From an uncultured Microscilla sp. (GTDB taxonomy: Bacteria; Bacteroidota; Bacteroidia; Cytophagales; Microscillaceae), in assembly GCF_947493425.1 (NCBI RefSeq), contig NZ_CANLRP010000005.1, forward strand, positions 1 through 64,000: DNA of 64,000 nt. The letters are read 5' to 3'. The stretch's first letter is position 1; every line of letters begins with the position of its first letter. Below are positions 9,344 to 18,953 of this stretch, piece after piece. The position numbers and the translations under genes were made by a program. Below the pieces are notes generated by a model. That model searched no databases, had not been told where the DNA came from, and saw nothing but the letters and a program-made list of their open reading frames with translations.

Positions 9344-10207
9344 ATGAATGTTTTATTTGATATGGAAACGGGTGACCCAGATGATGCGGTCACCCTTTGT
9401 TTTTTGATAGCCCACCCTTTGGTAAGTTTGAGGGCAGTAACGGTGACACCTGGCACCAATGAACAAGTAGGTTTGGTACACCACATATTACAAACAACCA
9501 ATCATGCAGAAATTCCTGTGGGTAGTTATCGTCCAAAGTATGAAAAAAACTGCCTGTCGGCATTTCATAGGCGTTGGTTGGGCAACTTTGACGATCAACT
9601 ACCTGATGCAGAGGGGCATCAAGTAATTAAAGAGACATTGGAGGCTTACCCTGACTTGGTGATCATCACAGGAGCACCACTCAAAAATTTTGGGGCATTG
9701 GAAGTGAACCAACCTATAGAAAAGTGGATAGCTCAAGGTGGGTTTGCTGGCGACAATGTAGTACCTCCTATGCATCGTTTGCCCAAGTTTAATGGGATGC
9801 AGTTTTGCCCTACTTATAATTTTAACGGAGCACCCAATGAAGCACTCAAGATGTTGAACGAGGTAGCCATCAACGACCGCTTTTTGGTTTCTAAGAATGT
9901 GTGCCATGGAGTAGTATACAACGAGGAGTTTCATGAGCTATTGACTCCCCAACGACACTTACACCTTGGATATGAGCTCATTTACAAGGGAATGAAATTG
10001 TACCTGTCTAAGAAAAAGGCAGGCAAAAAATTCCACGACCCATTGGCTGCCTGCGTAGCAATAGACCCTGATATTTGTATTTTCAAAGAAGTGAAACTAA
10101 TTAAAAAAGGGGGTAAATGGGGTTCTGAACCTCAAGAGGGTACAAATACTTATATTTCTATTGGGGTAGATCAAGATAAATTTAGGAAGGTATTTTTACA
10201 GTTATAA
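9344..10207 (+). CDS. Inosine/uridine-preferring nucleoside hydrolase family protein
   Basis: 287 residues. Nucleoside hydrolases cleave the N-glycosidic bond of nucleosides using a calcium ion held by an N-terminal aspartate cluster. That cluster is seen here as DMETGDPDDA (residues 6-15), slightly altered from the usual D-TDPG-DDA. The mid-protein CPTYNFNGAPNEA and the late FHDPLAACVAIDP resemble the family's N-x-N-x-x-x-D/E and H-D-P-L-A metal/substrate motifs. The altered first motif leaves substrate preference open. It stands alone between the cargo gene and asd. Confidence 0.85.
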   Translation: MNVLFDMETGDPDDAVTLCFLIAHPLVSLRAVTVTPGTNEQVGLVHHILQTTNHAEIPVGSYRPKYEKNCLSAFHRRWLGNFDDQLPDAEGHQVIKETLEAYPDLVIITGAPLKNFGALEVNQPIEKWIAQGGFAGDNVVPPMHRLPKFNGMQFCPTYNFNGAPNEALKMLNEVAINDRFLVSKNVCHGVVYNEEFHELLTPQRHLHLGYELIYKGMKLYLSKKKAGKKFHDPLAACVAIDPDICIFKEVKLIKKGGKWGSEPQEGTNTYISIGVDQDKFRKVFLQL

Positions 10208-10356
10208 GCTTACAAATACTTACAATATTTCAATATTATGTTATAATTTAACCTTACTATACTCAAACTACAGCTATATTTAGTTTTATAATCATTGGCT
10301 TTTGCGTAATTTGGCTGCTGTTGACAACAAACACTAAATTAAAATATAATAATACA

Positions 10357-11355
10357 ATGAGAATAGCTGTAGTAGGCGCCACTGGTTTGGTTGGTGGCGA
10401 AATGTTGAAAGTACTGGCAGAACGTCAGATTCAAATAACAGAATTGATTCCGGTTGCCTCTGAAAGATCAGCAGGTAAAAAGATTACTTTCAAGGGTAAA
10501 GAATACACCATAGTAGGGATGAAGGCAGCTATTGAACTCAAACCAGACATTGCTATTTTCTCAGCAGGAGGTAGCACTTCTTTAGAGTTTGCCCCCCAAT
10601 TTGCTGCAGTAGGTACTATAGTCATTGACAATTCATCAGCTTGGCGAATGAGCCCAGAACACAAGCTGGTTGTTCCTGAGATCAACGCTGGTTTACTTAC
10701 CAAAGAGGATAAAATTATTGCCAACCCTAATTGTTCTACCATCCAAATGGTAGTAGCCTTGGCTCCCCTTCATAAAAAATACAAAATAAAACGTGTAGTA
10801 GTATCTACTTACCAAAGTGTGTCAGGATCGGGCATTAAGGCGGTAAACCAAATGGAAGCTGAACGCAAAGGCGAAGAAGCTGAGCCTGCTTACCCTCACG
10901 CTATTGACAAAAATGTGCTTCCTCACATTGATGTATTTCTTGACAATGGCTATACCAAGGAAGAAATGAAGATGGTGAACGAAACCAAAAAAATTATGGG
11001 GGATGACAATATTCAGGTGACAGCCACTGCGGTGCGTATTCCAGTAGTAGGTGGGCACTCTGAGGCGGTAAATGTAGAGTTTGAGCAAGATTTTGATTTG
11101 AAAGATGTACGTGACTTGATGGCTAACACACCTGGTGTGGTTTTGCAAGACGATGTACAAAATAATGTGTATCCTATGCCATTGGATGCGCACGGAAAAG
11201 ATGAAGTGTTTGTAGGGCGTTTGCGTAGAGATGAAACCCAACCCAATACACTAAATATGTGGATTGTGGCTGATAACCTACGCAAAGGCGCAGCTACCAA
11301 TGCAGTACAAATTGCTGAATACCTGATTGATCAATTTTGGTCGGTAAAAGCATAA
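10357..11355 (+). CDS. asd: Aspartate-semialdehyde dehydrogenase
   Basis: 332 residues from the ATG giving MRIAVVGATGLVGGEM; the frame opens 12 codons earlier at a TTG that I reject. The enzyme makes aspartate semialdehyde for lysine/diaminopimelate, threonine and methionine synthesis. The NADP-binding GATGLVG loop is at residues 7-13, the catalytic cysteine is C126 in NPNCSTIQ, and the late SGSGIKAV and PVVGGHSEAV (substrate arginine/histidine region) blocks are present. It is followed by a strong terminator and is probably monocistronic. Confidence 0.96.
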   Translation: MRIAVVGATGLVGGEMLKVLAERQIQITELIPVASERSAGKKITFKGKEYTIVGMKAAIELKPDIAIFSAGGSTSLEFAPQFAAVGTIVIDNSSAWRMSPEHKLVVPEINAGLLTKEDKIIANPNCSTIQMVVALAPLHKKYKIKRVVVSTYQSVSGSGIKAVNQMEAERKGEEAEPAYPHAIDKNVLPHIDVFLDNGYTKEEMKMVNETKKIMGDDNIQVTATAVRIPVVGGHSEAVNVEFEQDFDLKDVRDLMANTPGVVLQDDVQNNVYPMPLDAHGKDEVFVGRLRRDETQPNTLNMWIVADNLRKGAATNAVQIAEYLIDQFWSVKA

Positions 11356-11380
11356 AGTAAGTCATTTTTTATTTTATTTG

Positions 11381-11416
11381 AAAGCCTTCTGAAGAACTTC
11401 GGAAGGCTTTATTTTG
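11381..11416 (+). terminator. Rho-independent terminator of asd
   Basis: aaagccttctgaag pairs with cttcggaaggcttt around a tight centre (one G-U pair), followed by attttg. It lies 26 bases after the asd stop and before the uvrC start. Confidence 0.85.
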
Positions 11417-11464
11417 TTGACAAAACAAATTATATTGATCACTCAAACTCAGTCCAACCTTTAT

Positions 11465-13279
11465 ATGAGCCAAATAGAAGCTACCCTAAAACAACTCCCA
11501 ACCAACGCCGGAGTGTATAAGTTTTTTGATAAAAATGATGTTTTGCTATATGTAGGCAAGGCCAAAAATCTGAAAAACAGGGTAAATAGCTATTTTAACA
11601 AATCGGCTCAGCATAATCGTAAAACAATCAACCTGGTCAAGCAAATTGCCCATGTTGACTACACCGTTGTAAACAGTGAGTTTGATGCTTTATTGCTGGA
11701 AAATAACCTCATAAAAAACTACCAGCCTAAGTACAATATTCTACTAAAAGACGATAAAACCTACCCTTATATACTGATTACTAACGAACCTTTTCCAAAA
11801 CTGGTAGTCACACGAAAACTTGAAAAACACAAAGGACGTTTTTATGGTCCGTTTACCAACTTAAAGGCAATGAATGCCATTGTAGAGCTTATTAGAGAGT
11901 TATACACCATAAGAACCTGCAACTTGTACTTGTCAAAGGAAAACATTCAACAAAATAAGTTTAAATTATGCCTGGAATACCATTTAGGTAATTGTCAGGC
12001 ACCGTGTGAAGGTTTGCAAAGTGAAGAAGATTATTTAAAAGACCTGGAACACGCCAAGCATATTCTGAAAGGTAATATTCATATTGTAAAAACTTACCTC
12101 AAGGAGCAAATGCTTGCCCACGCTGAGAAACTTGAGTTTGAGAAGGCTGAGGCACAAAAACAAAAACTTACCTCACTAGATAAGTTCCAAAGTAAATCGT
12201 TGGTGGTAAACCCCAATAAAGTGATAGATACGGATGTGTTTTCTATTATTTCAGACGAAAACTATTCTTATGTCAACTTCCTTAAGATTAAAAATGGGGC
12301 AATTATACACACCCAAAGCATAGAAATAGCCAAAAAATTGGACGAAACCGAAGAAGAGGTTTTAACCTTGGTAGCATTTAACCTGCGAGATACCATTGGA
12401 AGCAATGCTCCAGAGATTATAACAAACCTACCACTCAATATAAGTGATGACCGGTTTACCAATACTATTCCGCAGATTGGTGACAAAAAGAAATTACTCT
12501 CGCTTTCGCAAAAGAATGTGTTGTATTACAAAAAAGAAAAAATTCAACAACGTTTATTACGCCAAGGCAAAGACAAAAGTAGAGTGGTACTGGAAGAGCT
12601 TCAGAAGGTACTCAGAATGAAAGAATTACCACGTCATATCGAATGTTTTGACAATTCAAATATCCAGGGAACTTACCCAGTGGCGTCTATGGTTTTCTTT
12701 CGCAATGGTTTTCCTTATAAAAAGGGGTACCGTCACTTTAATATCAAAACAGTTGTGGGGCCAGACGACTTTGCATCAATGAAAGAGATTGTCCACCGAC
12801 GGTATAAAAGGTTATTGTACGAAAAAGCCGAGTTACCCCAATTGATTGTAATAGATGGCGGCAAAGGGCAATTGAGTGCTGCTTGTGAGGCATTAAAAGA
12901 ACTTGATTTATATGGCGAAATTACCATCATAGGCATTGCCAAAAAGCTGGAAGAGATTTATTTCCCAGAAGATAGTATTCCTTTGCACATTAGTAAAAAA
13001 TCGTCTGCGCTTAAATTATTACAAAAAGTAAGGGACGAAGCACACCGTTTTGCTATTGAGTTTCATCGCAATAAAAGAAGTAATGATAGCTTACACTCAG
13101 AGTTGGAAGCAATAGAAGGAGTAGGAGAAAAAACAATTACCAGCTTACTCAGGCATTTCAAAACAGTAAATAATGTGGCACAGGCATCAACACAAGAAGT
13201 TGCAAAAGTGGTAGGCAAGGCTAAAGCGAACTTGATTAGGGCTTATTTTGAGAGTAAGGAAAGTAAAGAACAAGAATAG
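11465..13279 (+). CDS. uvrC: UvrC, excinuclease ABC subunit C
   Basis: 604 residues, the normal UvrC length. It makes the 3' and 5' incisions in nucleotide excision repair with UvrA and UvrB. The GIY-YIG nuclease domain is at the start (AGVYKFF to LLYVGKAKNL), the cysteine cluster CLEYHLGNCQAPC at about 178-190, a UvrB-binding UVR motif (HAEKLEFEKAEAQKQKL) at about 220, the RNase H-like domain with ECFDNSNIQGTYPVASMV and LIVIDGGKGQL, and terminal helix-hairpin-helix motifs (IEGVGEKTITSLL). I chose the ATG giving MSQIEATLKQLP; the frame is open 17 codons further up from a TTG but overlaps the asd terminator. Confidence 0.96.
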   Translation: MSQIEATLKQLPTNAGVYKFFDKNDVLLYVGKAKNLKNRVNSYFNKSAQHNRKTINLVKQIAHVDYTVVNSEFDALLLENNLIKNYQPKYNILLKDDKTYPYILITNEPFPKLVVTRKLEKHKGRFYGPFTNLKAMNAIVELIRELYTIRTCNLYLSKENIQQNKFKLCLEYHLGNCQAPCEGLQSEEDYLKDLEHAKHILKGNIHIVKTYLKEQMLAHAEKLEFEKAEAQKQKLTSLDKFQSKSLVVNPNKVIDTDVFSIISDENYSYVNFLKIKNGAIIHTQSIEIAKKLDETEEEVLTLVAFNLRDTIGSNAPEIITNLPLNISDDRFTNTIPQIGDKKKLLSLSQKNVLYYKKEKIQQRLLRQGKDKSRVVLEELQKVLRMKELPRHIECFDNSNIQGTYPVASMVFFRNGFPYKKGYRHFNIKTVVGPDDFASMKEIVHRRYKRLLYEKAELPQLIVIDGGKGQLSAACEALKELDLYGEITIIGIAKKLEEIYFPEDSIPLHISKKSSALKLLQKVRDEAHRFAIEFHRNKRSNDSLHSELEAIEGVGEKTITSLLRHFKTVNNVAQASTQEVAKVVGKAKANLIRAYFESKESKEQE

Positions 13280-13364
13280 TAATGCTCCTTATTATCAATA
13301 AACGCACCTAATAGTTAAACAGCAATCATCATTCTTTAGTCAAATCACTTATGCTTAAGCAAAA

Positions 13365-13387
13365 AAGGCAAAGCTTGGCTTTGCCTT
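13365..13387. terminator. Bidirectional terminator between uvrC and the SKYDA gene
   Basis: aaggcaaagc and gctttgcctt form a perfect 10-bp stem with a 3-base loop. It has an A-run on its left side (a T-run for the minus strand) and weak T content on its right. It lies between the convergent uvrC and the 113-residue gene. Confidence 0.75.
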
Positions 13388-13412
13388 ATATTTAACTTCA
13401 AACAGTTGTCAA

Positions 13413-13754
13413 TTATTTTAACAAGTGCTGCTTAGAACGGTTACGCCATCCAGCATCGTACTTGCTTGATGCAAAATATATTTTGAGGTCAGCATCATAT
13501 TTCGATTTCACAAAAAAGACCTTCTTTTTAGCATCATATTTCGAACTTGTAAAAAACCATCGCCCGTCTTTATTAGCATCGTATTTACTTTTTACTTCAT
13601 ATACTACCAAATCGGCATCATACTTACTGTTTACGGCAAATACTTTAATATCAGCATCATATTTACTCCCTACCTTAAATACAGTTTGAGCAAAAGCGCC
13701 AAAAGTAGTAATGATTAACAAGCAAATGGTGGTTAATAGTAGTTTTTTCATCAT
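13413..13754 (-). CDS. Small secreted SKYDA-repeat protein
   Basis: 113 residues with a clear signal peptide (MMKKLLLTTICLLIITTFGAFAQ). The mature part is six copies of a 14-19 residue unit centred on SKYDA (SKYDADIKVF, SKYDADLVVY, SKYDANKDGRW, SKYDAKKKVFFV, SKYDADLKIYF, SKYDAGWRNRS), alternating polar turns and beta-like strands. It resembles a Bacteroidota family of short secreted repeat proteins that I recall as DUF6150; that name is not certain. Function unknown. The repeats suggest a small beta-solenoid in the periplasm or at the surface. Confidence 0.8.
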   Translation of the reverse strand: MMKKLLLTTICLLIITTFGAFAQTVFKVGSKYDADIKVFAVNSKYDADLVVYEVKSKYDANKDGRWFFTSSKYDAKKKVFFVKSKYDADLKIYFASSKYDAGWRNRSKQHLLK

Positions 13755-13941
13755 TTTATTTTTTTATATTCAATAATTCCTGTCAGCATGTTAAACGATG
13801 AAAAAGGTAAAAAGGTAAATTTTTATACGAATACCCGCCAATGTCCAACAAACCTCTATTTAAGGTTCCATCAAACTCACTCAAGGTTGCAAAACCACTG
13901 AACAATTTTCTGGCATACACTCTATAATTAATCAGAAATAA

Positions 13942-13949
13942 TATCTTTG
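13942..13949 (+). promoter_or_regulatory. Possible -7 promoter element (TATCTTTG)
   Basis: It matches the Bacteroidota TAnnTTTG consensus 42 bases before the ATG of the membrane protein at 13992. The -33 box is not obvious, so this is tentative. Confidence 0.4.
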
Positions 13950-13991
13950 TGTATATACTCTGACTATCAATCAAAACTTTACTAAATCGTT

Positions 13992-15029
13992 ATGTTAAAT
14001 ACTGCCACCCTGGATATTGTCATTGCGTTGGCATTTACCTATTTTATTCTCGCCCTTATGGTGTCTTCTATCAATGAGGGTATATCCAATGTACTGAATA
14101 TGCGAGGTAATATGCTCAAAAACTCGCTTTTTAACCTCTTTTATAAGTCTGACAATGACCAAATAGCTTCGGCTAAAGATATTACCCAAGAGTTATCCAA
14201 AGAAGTAGATCCTGACTGGCAAAATTGCTTAAAAAAAATCATTGATACCCCTTTTATAGACTCTCTCAGGAGTAAAGCAGATAAGTTTCCTAAGTATATC
14301 CCTCCCAAAAACTTTGTGCTAGCTATGATGCAGTTTTTGAAAGAGCAAATCAATAATCACGATGAACATAATTTTTTAAATCAACTGAAGGTCAAACTTG
14401 AAAAAAATGAGATAGAAATGATTCAGGGCAAGTTCAAAGCAAAACTTTTGGAGTTTATAGATAGATCTCAAAATAATGTAGAAGCTTTCAAACAAGAAAT
14501 TGAAGATTTTTACACCAATTCGGTAGATCACCTGCGCGACTGGTACCGCCGGAAGGTAAAGCTATTGATGTTTTTGTACGGGTTACTTATAGCAGTGGCG
14601 TTTAATGTAGACACTTTTTATATAGGTAAGATATTATGGCAAAACCCTGACCAGGCAGTGGAATTCTTGGCTACTATGCAAAATTACAAGGCAAGCCCTA
14701 AAGATAGCACAACCACTGATACTACCATTCAACGGATAGTGCAAAACACTGTAAAAGATATTGGAAAAAACTATGCATTACTGAAACCATTGCCTATAGG
14801 ATGGAGCAAAACCAAAGCAAAAGAAGCCAGTAATGATTTTTGGGCAATTATACACAAAGTGTTTGGCTGGTTGGTTACCGCAATGGCAGTATCTTTAGGT
14901 GCTCCCTTTTGGTATGAGTTATTCAATAAATTGCTGAGTGTGCGTAAATCGATGGCACCCGCAGCCACTACTGCTCCCCCTCCTCCACCTAAAAACGAAA
15001 CAGGATCGCAGGCACAGTCAAAAGGCTAA
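13992..15029 (+). CDS. Membrane protein of unknown function
   Basis: 345 residues. One hydrophobic helix lies at the N-terminus (IVIALAFTYFILALMVSSI), two more near residues 190-210 (LLMFLYGLLIAVAF) and about 295-315 (GWLVTAMAVSLGAPFWYELFNKLL), and a charged helical loop lies between. The C-terminus is proline-rich (APPPPPKNE) and probably disordered. I have seen similar architecture in Bacteroidota proteins without assigned function and do not assign one. It stands alone, between a possible promoter and a strong terminator. Confidence 0.8.
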   Translation: MLNTATLDIVIALAFTYFILALMVSSINEGISNVLNMRGNMLKNSLFNLFYKSDNDQIASAKDITQELSKEVDPDWQNCLKKIIDTPFIDSLRSKADKFPKYIPPKNFVLAMMQFLKEQINNHDEHNFLNQLKVKLEKNEIEMIQGKFKAKLLEFIDRSQNNVEAFKQEIEDFYTNSVDHLRDWYRRKVKLLMFLYGLLIAVAFNVDTFYIGKILWQNPDQAVEFLATMQNYKASPKDSTTTDTTIQRIVQNTVKDIGKNYALLKPLPIGWSKTKAKEASNDFWAIIHKVFGWLVTAMAVSLGAPFWYELFNKLLSVRKSMAPAATTAPPPPPKNETGSQAQSKG

Positions 15030-15050
15030 TACACTGGCATATTTATTAAG

Positions 15051-15082
15051 CCCCTGACTAAATCAACTCAGGGGTTTTATTT
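15051..15082. terminator. Terminator shared by convergent genes
   Basis: cccctga and tcagggg form a 7-bp GC-rich stem with a 10-base loop, followed by ttttattttt on the plus strand. It lies between the converging membrane-protein gene and the NTF2-like gene, just touching the latter's stop codon. Confidence 0.8.
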
Positions 15083-15568
15083 TTCCTGGTATTCAGGGTG
15101 TTTTTTGATAAAACTGTGTAGGCTACTCAGGGCTGTTTTACGCACTTTGTTTTGCAAAAATGACGACCACCCCAGTAAATATCCTATAGGCCCCAAGGCC
15201 ATTTGACTCCAGCGATAAAAGGAAAAAAAATCTTCGTGTTTAACAATTTTTCCATCTTTAAACCAAAATTTTGCCTCTATTTTATTGTGTACTTTGCGTC
15301 CAGTAGATGAAAAAGTATAGATGGGCTCCCAATGACAACTTCCGGCTGACTCGCTTGCCTCTACATCCTTAAAGGTGAGTGTAAAATCTTTAGCGCGACT
15401 GCACAACATGTGCCACATTGCCTGGGTTTGTTTACTCGTTAGGTTTTTAAATGCTGAATCTGAAAACGTCGCATCACTGGCATAACAAGTATTCATTGTT
15501 TTGTAATCGAGCTTGCTAAATGCCTCATAAAATGTTTGAATAAGTGCTTGGTTATTTGCTGCCATCAT
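15077..15568 (-). CDS. SnoaL/NTF2-like domain protein
   Basis: 163 residues. The N-terminal helix pattern ALIQTFYEAFSKLDYKTMNTCYASDATFSD and the late strands KIEAKFWFKDGKIVKHEDFFSFYRWS are typical of the SnoaL-like NTF2 cone fold. Members include isomerases, hydrolases and non-enzymatic binding proteins, so no reaction can be given. The extension after residue 125 (GYLLGWSSFLQNKVRKTALSS) is common in this subgroup. No operon partner is evident. Confidence 0.8.
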   Translation of the reverse strand: MMAANNQALIQTFYEAFSKLDYKTMNTCYASDATFSDSAFKNLTSKQTQAMWHMLCSRAKDFTLTFKDVEASESAGSCHWEPIYTFSSTGRKVHNKIEAKFWFKDGKIVKHEDFFSFYRWSQMALGPIGYLLGWSSFLQNKVRKTALSSLHSFIKKHPEYQEK

Positions 15569-15754
15569 TGATGTGTATTTGGGGAGGTGTAGTGTTCAAT
15601 AATTTTTATTTATTTCCAAAGTTATCACATTCCCCGATAGAGTGCAATAGAATTAGTATATAAATACTAATTCCAGGTTTAAAGGGATAACAGCGCTCAA
15701 TAAAAGGCTATTATGTTAAAAAATCATAAAGTATTGAAATATATCAAAGAATAA

Positions 15755-16363
15755 CTATACCATATCGTTTAGGATAAGGAAGATAATAACAAGCCAAACA
15801 ACCAACATACCTACCACAATAATTGTCACTTGTTTGCCTCTTTTTTGGGCTTTTGCTACTTCATCTACTGGCTTAGTGTATATAGCTTGTTCTTCACGAA
15901 GCTTGGCTTGATTACGTTTAAAGGCTTCTTGAAAGCTTTTTTTCTGGTCACGCTGTTCTTTGGCTTTTTCTTCTTGGTATTGTTGGTGAATCTCCTTTTG
16001 TTTCTTAAGGAATGCACTTCTAAACATGTCAAACTTCTCGGCAGAGGTTTGCGGCATTTCGGCCGATTGAGGAGAGGGTGTTTGTGGTTTGGAGCGTGGT
16101 TTTACATTACGGCGATCACGCGTGAAGTGCCTTAATTGTTGTGCCTGCAAATAAATAAAATGCTGGTCATATGTTGCTTTTTCCTGTTCATTTGATAATA
16201 TACGATAGGCTTCTTGTATTTCTCTGAACTTATCAGCAGAGTAATAAGGATTACGTGTATTTTTGTCAGGGTGGAACTTTTTTGCCAGGTTATAATAGGC
16301 GCTTTTGATTGCTTCAATATCAGCACTTGATGGTATGTCCAAAATTTGATAATAGTCTTTCAT
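15755..16363 (-). CDS. DnaJ-domain protein with C-terminal membrane anchor
   Basis: 202 residues. A J-domain covers about 1-65 with the DnaK-stimulating HPD motif in KKFHPDKNT. A proline/lysine-rich and then helical charged linker follows (KEIHQQYQEEKAKEQRDQK), and a single transmembrane helix near the end (VTIIVVGMLVVWLVIIFLIL). It lacks the G/F and zinc-finger regions of true DnaJ. It is probably a membrane-tethered co-chaperone that recruits Hsp70 to the inner membrane; substrate unknown. Confidence 0.88.
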   Translation of the reverse strand: MKDYYQILDIPSSADIEAIKSAYYNLAKKFHPDKNTRNPYYSADKFREIQEAYRILSNEQEKATYDQHFIYLQAQQLRHFTRDRRNVKPRSKPQTPSPQSAEMPQTSAEKFDMFRSAFLKKQKEIHQQYQEEKAKEQRDQKKSFQEAFKRNQAKLREEQAIYTKPVDEVAKAQKRGKQVTIIVVGMLVVWLVIIFLILNDMV

Positions 16364-16893
16364 GAAAATGATATTTTACAAAAAATGAATCACATTTGAT
16401 ATGAGGCATACCTCAATGATCATGATGTTTTGCTGATAGGGTTATAGTCAAATATATTAAAAACTTTCCAGAATCAGGGATAAAACTTGTACATCTTAAA
16501 CGATCGTTTGAGGGTTTTATGCTAGAACAAACAACAAGCAGTTGACACTTGGATAAAGTCAAAAAACATTTTCCGGAGGTTGGCTTAGTTGTTTCCTGCT
16601 TTTTACACTGTTTATAAACGCGTTTTACCCAAAAACTTCAGGAAAAGTACTATCTTGGTTTGGCAAACCAAACATCAGACTTATAACCCATCACACTTGT
16701 TGCCCGTTTAATAAGGCAAATATTCTAACAGGGTATTTACATCATTTTGTTGTTGTTTGTTCTCTGCTTACATCAATAATAAAAATAGATGCAAGATTGT
16801 AGAGATAGCAACACATCTATGCACCAGTACAATGCGTATATATATTTTTTAACCCAAATAATAAAGTGAGATTTGTATAACCATCATTATAAT
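16364..16893. other. Divergent intergenic region, DnaJ-like / protease
   Basis: About 530 AT-rich bases. A minus-strand TATATTTG (16449-16456) fits the -7 consensus for the DnaJ-like gene but has no clear -33 partner. I see no ORF or repeat here. Confidence 0.35.
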
Positions 16894-18936
16894 ATGAAAA
16901 AAACCATAATATTCTTATCACTTTTGGTGATTATCGCAGGTTTTGTATTTTATACACCACCCAGTCAACTTGGCCACAATATTGACCCAAGAGACTCCTC
17001 TAAAAAACTTAAACCAGAAAAGATTCATACCCAAAAAGCCCGCATTGTAAGCGGTATTATCAATTTTCATCATTATCGTCAAATGAAATTCAACGACTCA
17101 TTGTCGGTAGTCATGTTTGATTCTTACATCAAATCGCTAGACAATAGCAAGCTCTATTTCTTAAAATCTGACATCGAAGAATTTAAGAAATACCGCTACT
17201 ACCTCGACGATGACTTGCAAGTGGGTAAGGTAGATGTAGCCTATAAAATATTTAATCGTTTTCGCCTGCGCTTTCTAAGTCGTATCGAAAAAAATCTTCA
17301 AATCATTCAAAAAGATTTTGATTTTACTAAAGATGAATCATACGAGACAAATCGTGATAATGCCGAATGGAGCAGTTCTGAAGCTACGCTGGATAAGGTA
17401 TGGGGCAAAATGCTTAAACACCAGTTTTTAGGCTTACGCTTGAGTAAAAAGAAAGATACAGAAATACGTAAGCTATTGAAAAGACGGTTTGAAAACTATA
17501 AAAAAAATGTCATACAGTACACGGCAGAAGATGTTTTTCAGATATACATGAATGCTTTATCTGAAACTTACGACCCTCACACCAATTACTTTTCGCCTAT
17601 ATCATCTGACAATTTCAAAATCAGAATGAGTAAATCTCTTGAAGGTATAGGTGCTGTATTGAGTACCGAGGGAGACTACACTGTTATACGCTCGGTACGA
17701 CCTGGTGGGCCTGCTTTTAAAACCAAAGCGTTGCACCCCAATGATAAAGTAATAGGAGTAGCCCAAGGTGATAAGAAAGAATTTATTGATGTAGTAGGCT
17801 GGCGAGTAGATGAAGTGGTACAGCTCATACGTGGACCTAAAGGTTCTATAGTAAGGTTAAAACTACTTAAACATGATGCTACAACTAATAGTGAGCCTCA
17901 AGTGTTACGTATAGTACGGGATAAAATAAAACTTGAAGAGCAAAAGGCTTCTAAAAAAATCATCAAACTTGACCACAATGGCAAAGCATTCAAAATAGGG
18001 GTTATTCACATTCCTTCATTTTACCTTGATTTTGACGCTTATCAAGCAGGACAAAAAGATTATGCAAGTACCAGCAATGACACACGTCGTTTGATAAAAG
18101 AGCTTCAAAAAGAAAAAGTAGATGGCATCTTGATCGATTTACGCTATAATGGTGGTGGGTCGCTCAAAGAAGCGGTTGACTTGACTGGTTTGTTTATCAA
18201 GGAAGGACCTGTGGTACAAGTACGTGACTCACGTGGAAAAATAGAAGAGCTAAAAGATAAAAACAAAGAGCAGGCTTATGCTGGTCCCTTAGGAGTATTG
18301 GTAAACCGCTATAGCGCCTCAGCCTCAGAAATTTTTTCAGGTGCTATTCAGGATTATAACCGGGGGATAATTATAGGTGAGCAAACTTATGGTAAAGGTA
18401 CTGTACAAAATGTAATTAACCTGGACAGATTTGTTCAAGATAAAACAAAAAAAGCAGGACAGTTGAATTTAACCCTGGCTAAGTATTATAGAATTACAGG
18501 AAGTAGCACCCAAAACCAAGGAGTCACTCCTGACATTAAGTTGCCGTCGGTATACCTAAGCAACGAAGTAGGCGAAAGCTCTCAACCCAGTGCTTTACCT
18601 TGGGACGAAATAAAATCGGCTAGTTTTGCAGCTACTAATCATATTACACCCAAAATGAAAGACAAACTCCGACAATATTACCAACAACGTTTGAAAACTG
18701 ACGAAGATTTACAGCGATTGTTAAGTGATATTAAAGAAATAAGGGCTGAACGTAAACGTACGGTAGTGTCTTTGAATGAAAAAATAAGGCTTGCCAAAAA
18801 AGCAGAATGGGATAAAAAAGAGCAAGAACGCAAAGTACGCGATAAGAAGCTACACAAGAAAGAAAACCGGGATGTGTTCTTACAAAATGGCGGTCAAATA
18901 TTGTCGGAAATGATTCGTGTAAATGGTGGACAATAA
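16894..18936 (+). CDS. Tail-specific (carboxy-terminal processing) protease, S41 family
   Basis: 680 residues from the ATG giving MKKTIIFLSLLVIIAGFVFY, a signal or anchor sequence; the frame opens 7 codons earlier at TTG. The layout is that of Prc/Tsp. A helical N-terminal domain (LDNSKLYFLKSDIEEF) comes first, then DPHTNYFSP, a PDZ domain at about 235-330 (GIGAVLSTEGDYTVIRSV to VVQLIRGPKGS), and the protease core with VNRYSASASEIFSG (catalytic serine in SAS) and GEQTYGKGTVQ (catalytic lysine). A long charged C-terminal helical domain follows. It cleaves periplasmic proteins from exposed C-termini. It probably ends at the terminator at 19181, beyond an inserted palindromic element. Confidence 0.93.
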   Translation: MKKTIIFLSLLVIIAGFVFYTPPSQLGHNIDPRDSSKKLKPEKIHTQKARIVSGIINFHHYRQMKFNDSLSVVMFDSYIKSLDNSKLYFLKSDIEEFKKYRYYLDDDLQVGKVDVAYKIFNRFRLRFLSRIEKNLQIIQKDFDFTKDESYETNRDNAEWSSSEATLDKVWGKMLKHQFLGLRLSKKKDTEIRKLLKRRFENYKKNVIQYTAEDVFQIYMNALSETYDPHTNYFSPISSDNFKIRMSKSLEGIGAVLSTEGDYTVIRSVRPGGPAFKTKALHPNDKVIGVAQGDKKEFIDVVGWRVDEVVQLIRGPKGSIVRLKLLKHDATTNSEPQVLRIVRDKIKLEEQKASKKIIKLDHNGKAFKIGVIHIPSFYLDFDAYQAGQKDYASTSNDTRRLIKELQKEKVDGILIDLRYNGGGSLKEAVDLTGLFIKEGPVVQVRDSRGKIEELKDKNKEQAYAGPLGVLVNRYSASASEIFSGAIQDYNRGIIIGEQTYGKGTVQNVINLDRFVQDKTKKAGQLNLTLAKYYRITGSSTQNQGVTPDIKLPSVYLSNEVGESSQPSALPWDEIKSASFAATNHITPKMKDKLRQYYQQRLKTDEDLQRLLSDIKEIRAERKRTVVSLNEKIRLAKKAEWDKKEQERKVRDKKLHKKENRDVFLQNGGQILSEMIRVNGGQ

Positions 18937-18953
18937 GTAATGCGAATCAATAG

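Noticed and set aside
10822..11241. 139-codon frame antisense to asd
   Set aside because: A shadow of the asd reading frame; composition rich in H, Y, I and F with no family resemblance.
15755..16363. Considered as the housekeeping DnaJ
   Set aside because: It lacks the glycine/phenylalanine region, zinc fingers and C-terminal substrate domains, and it has a membrane helix.
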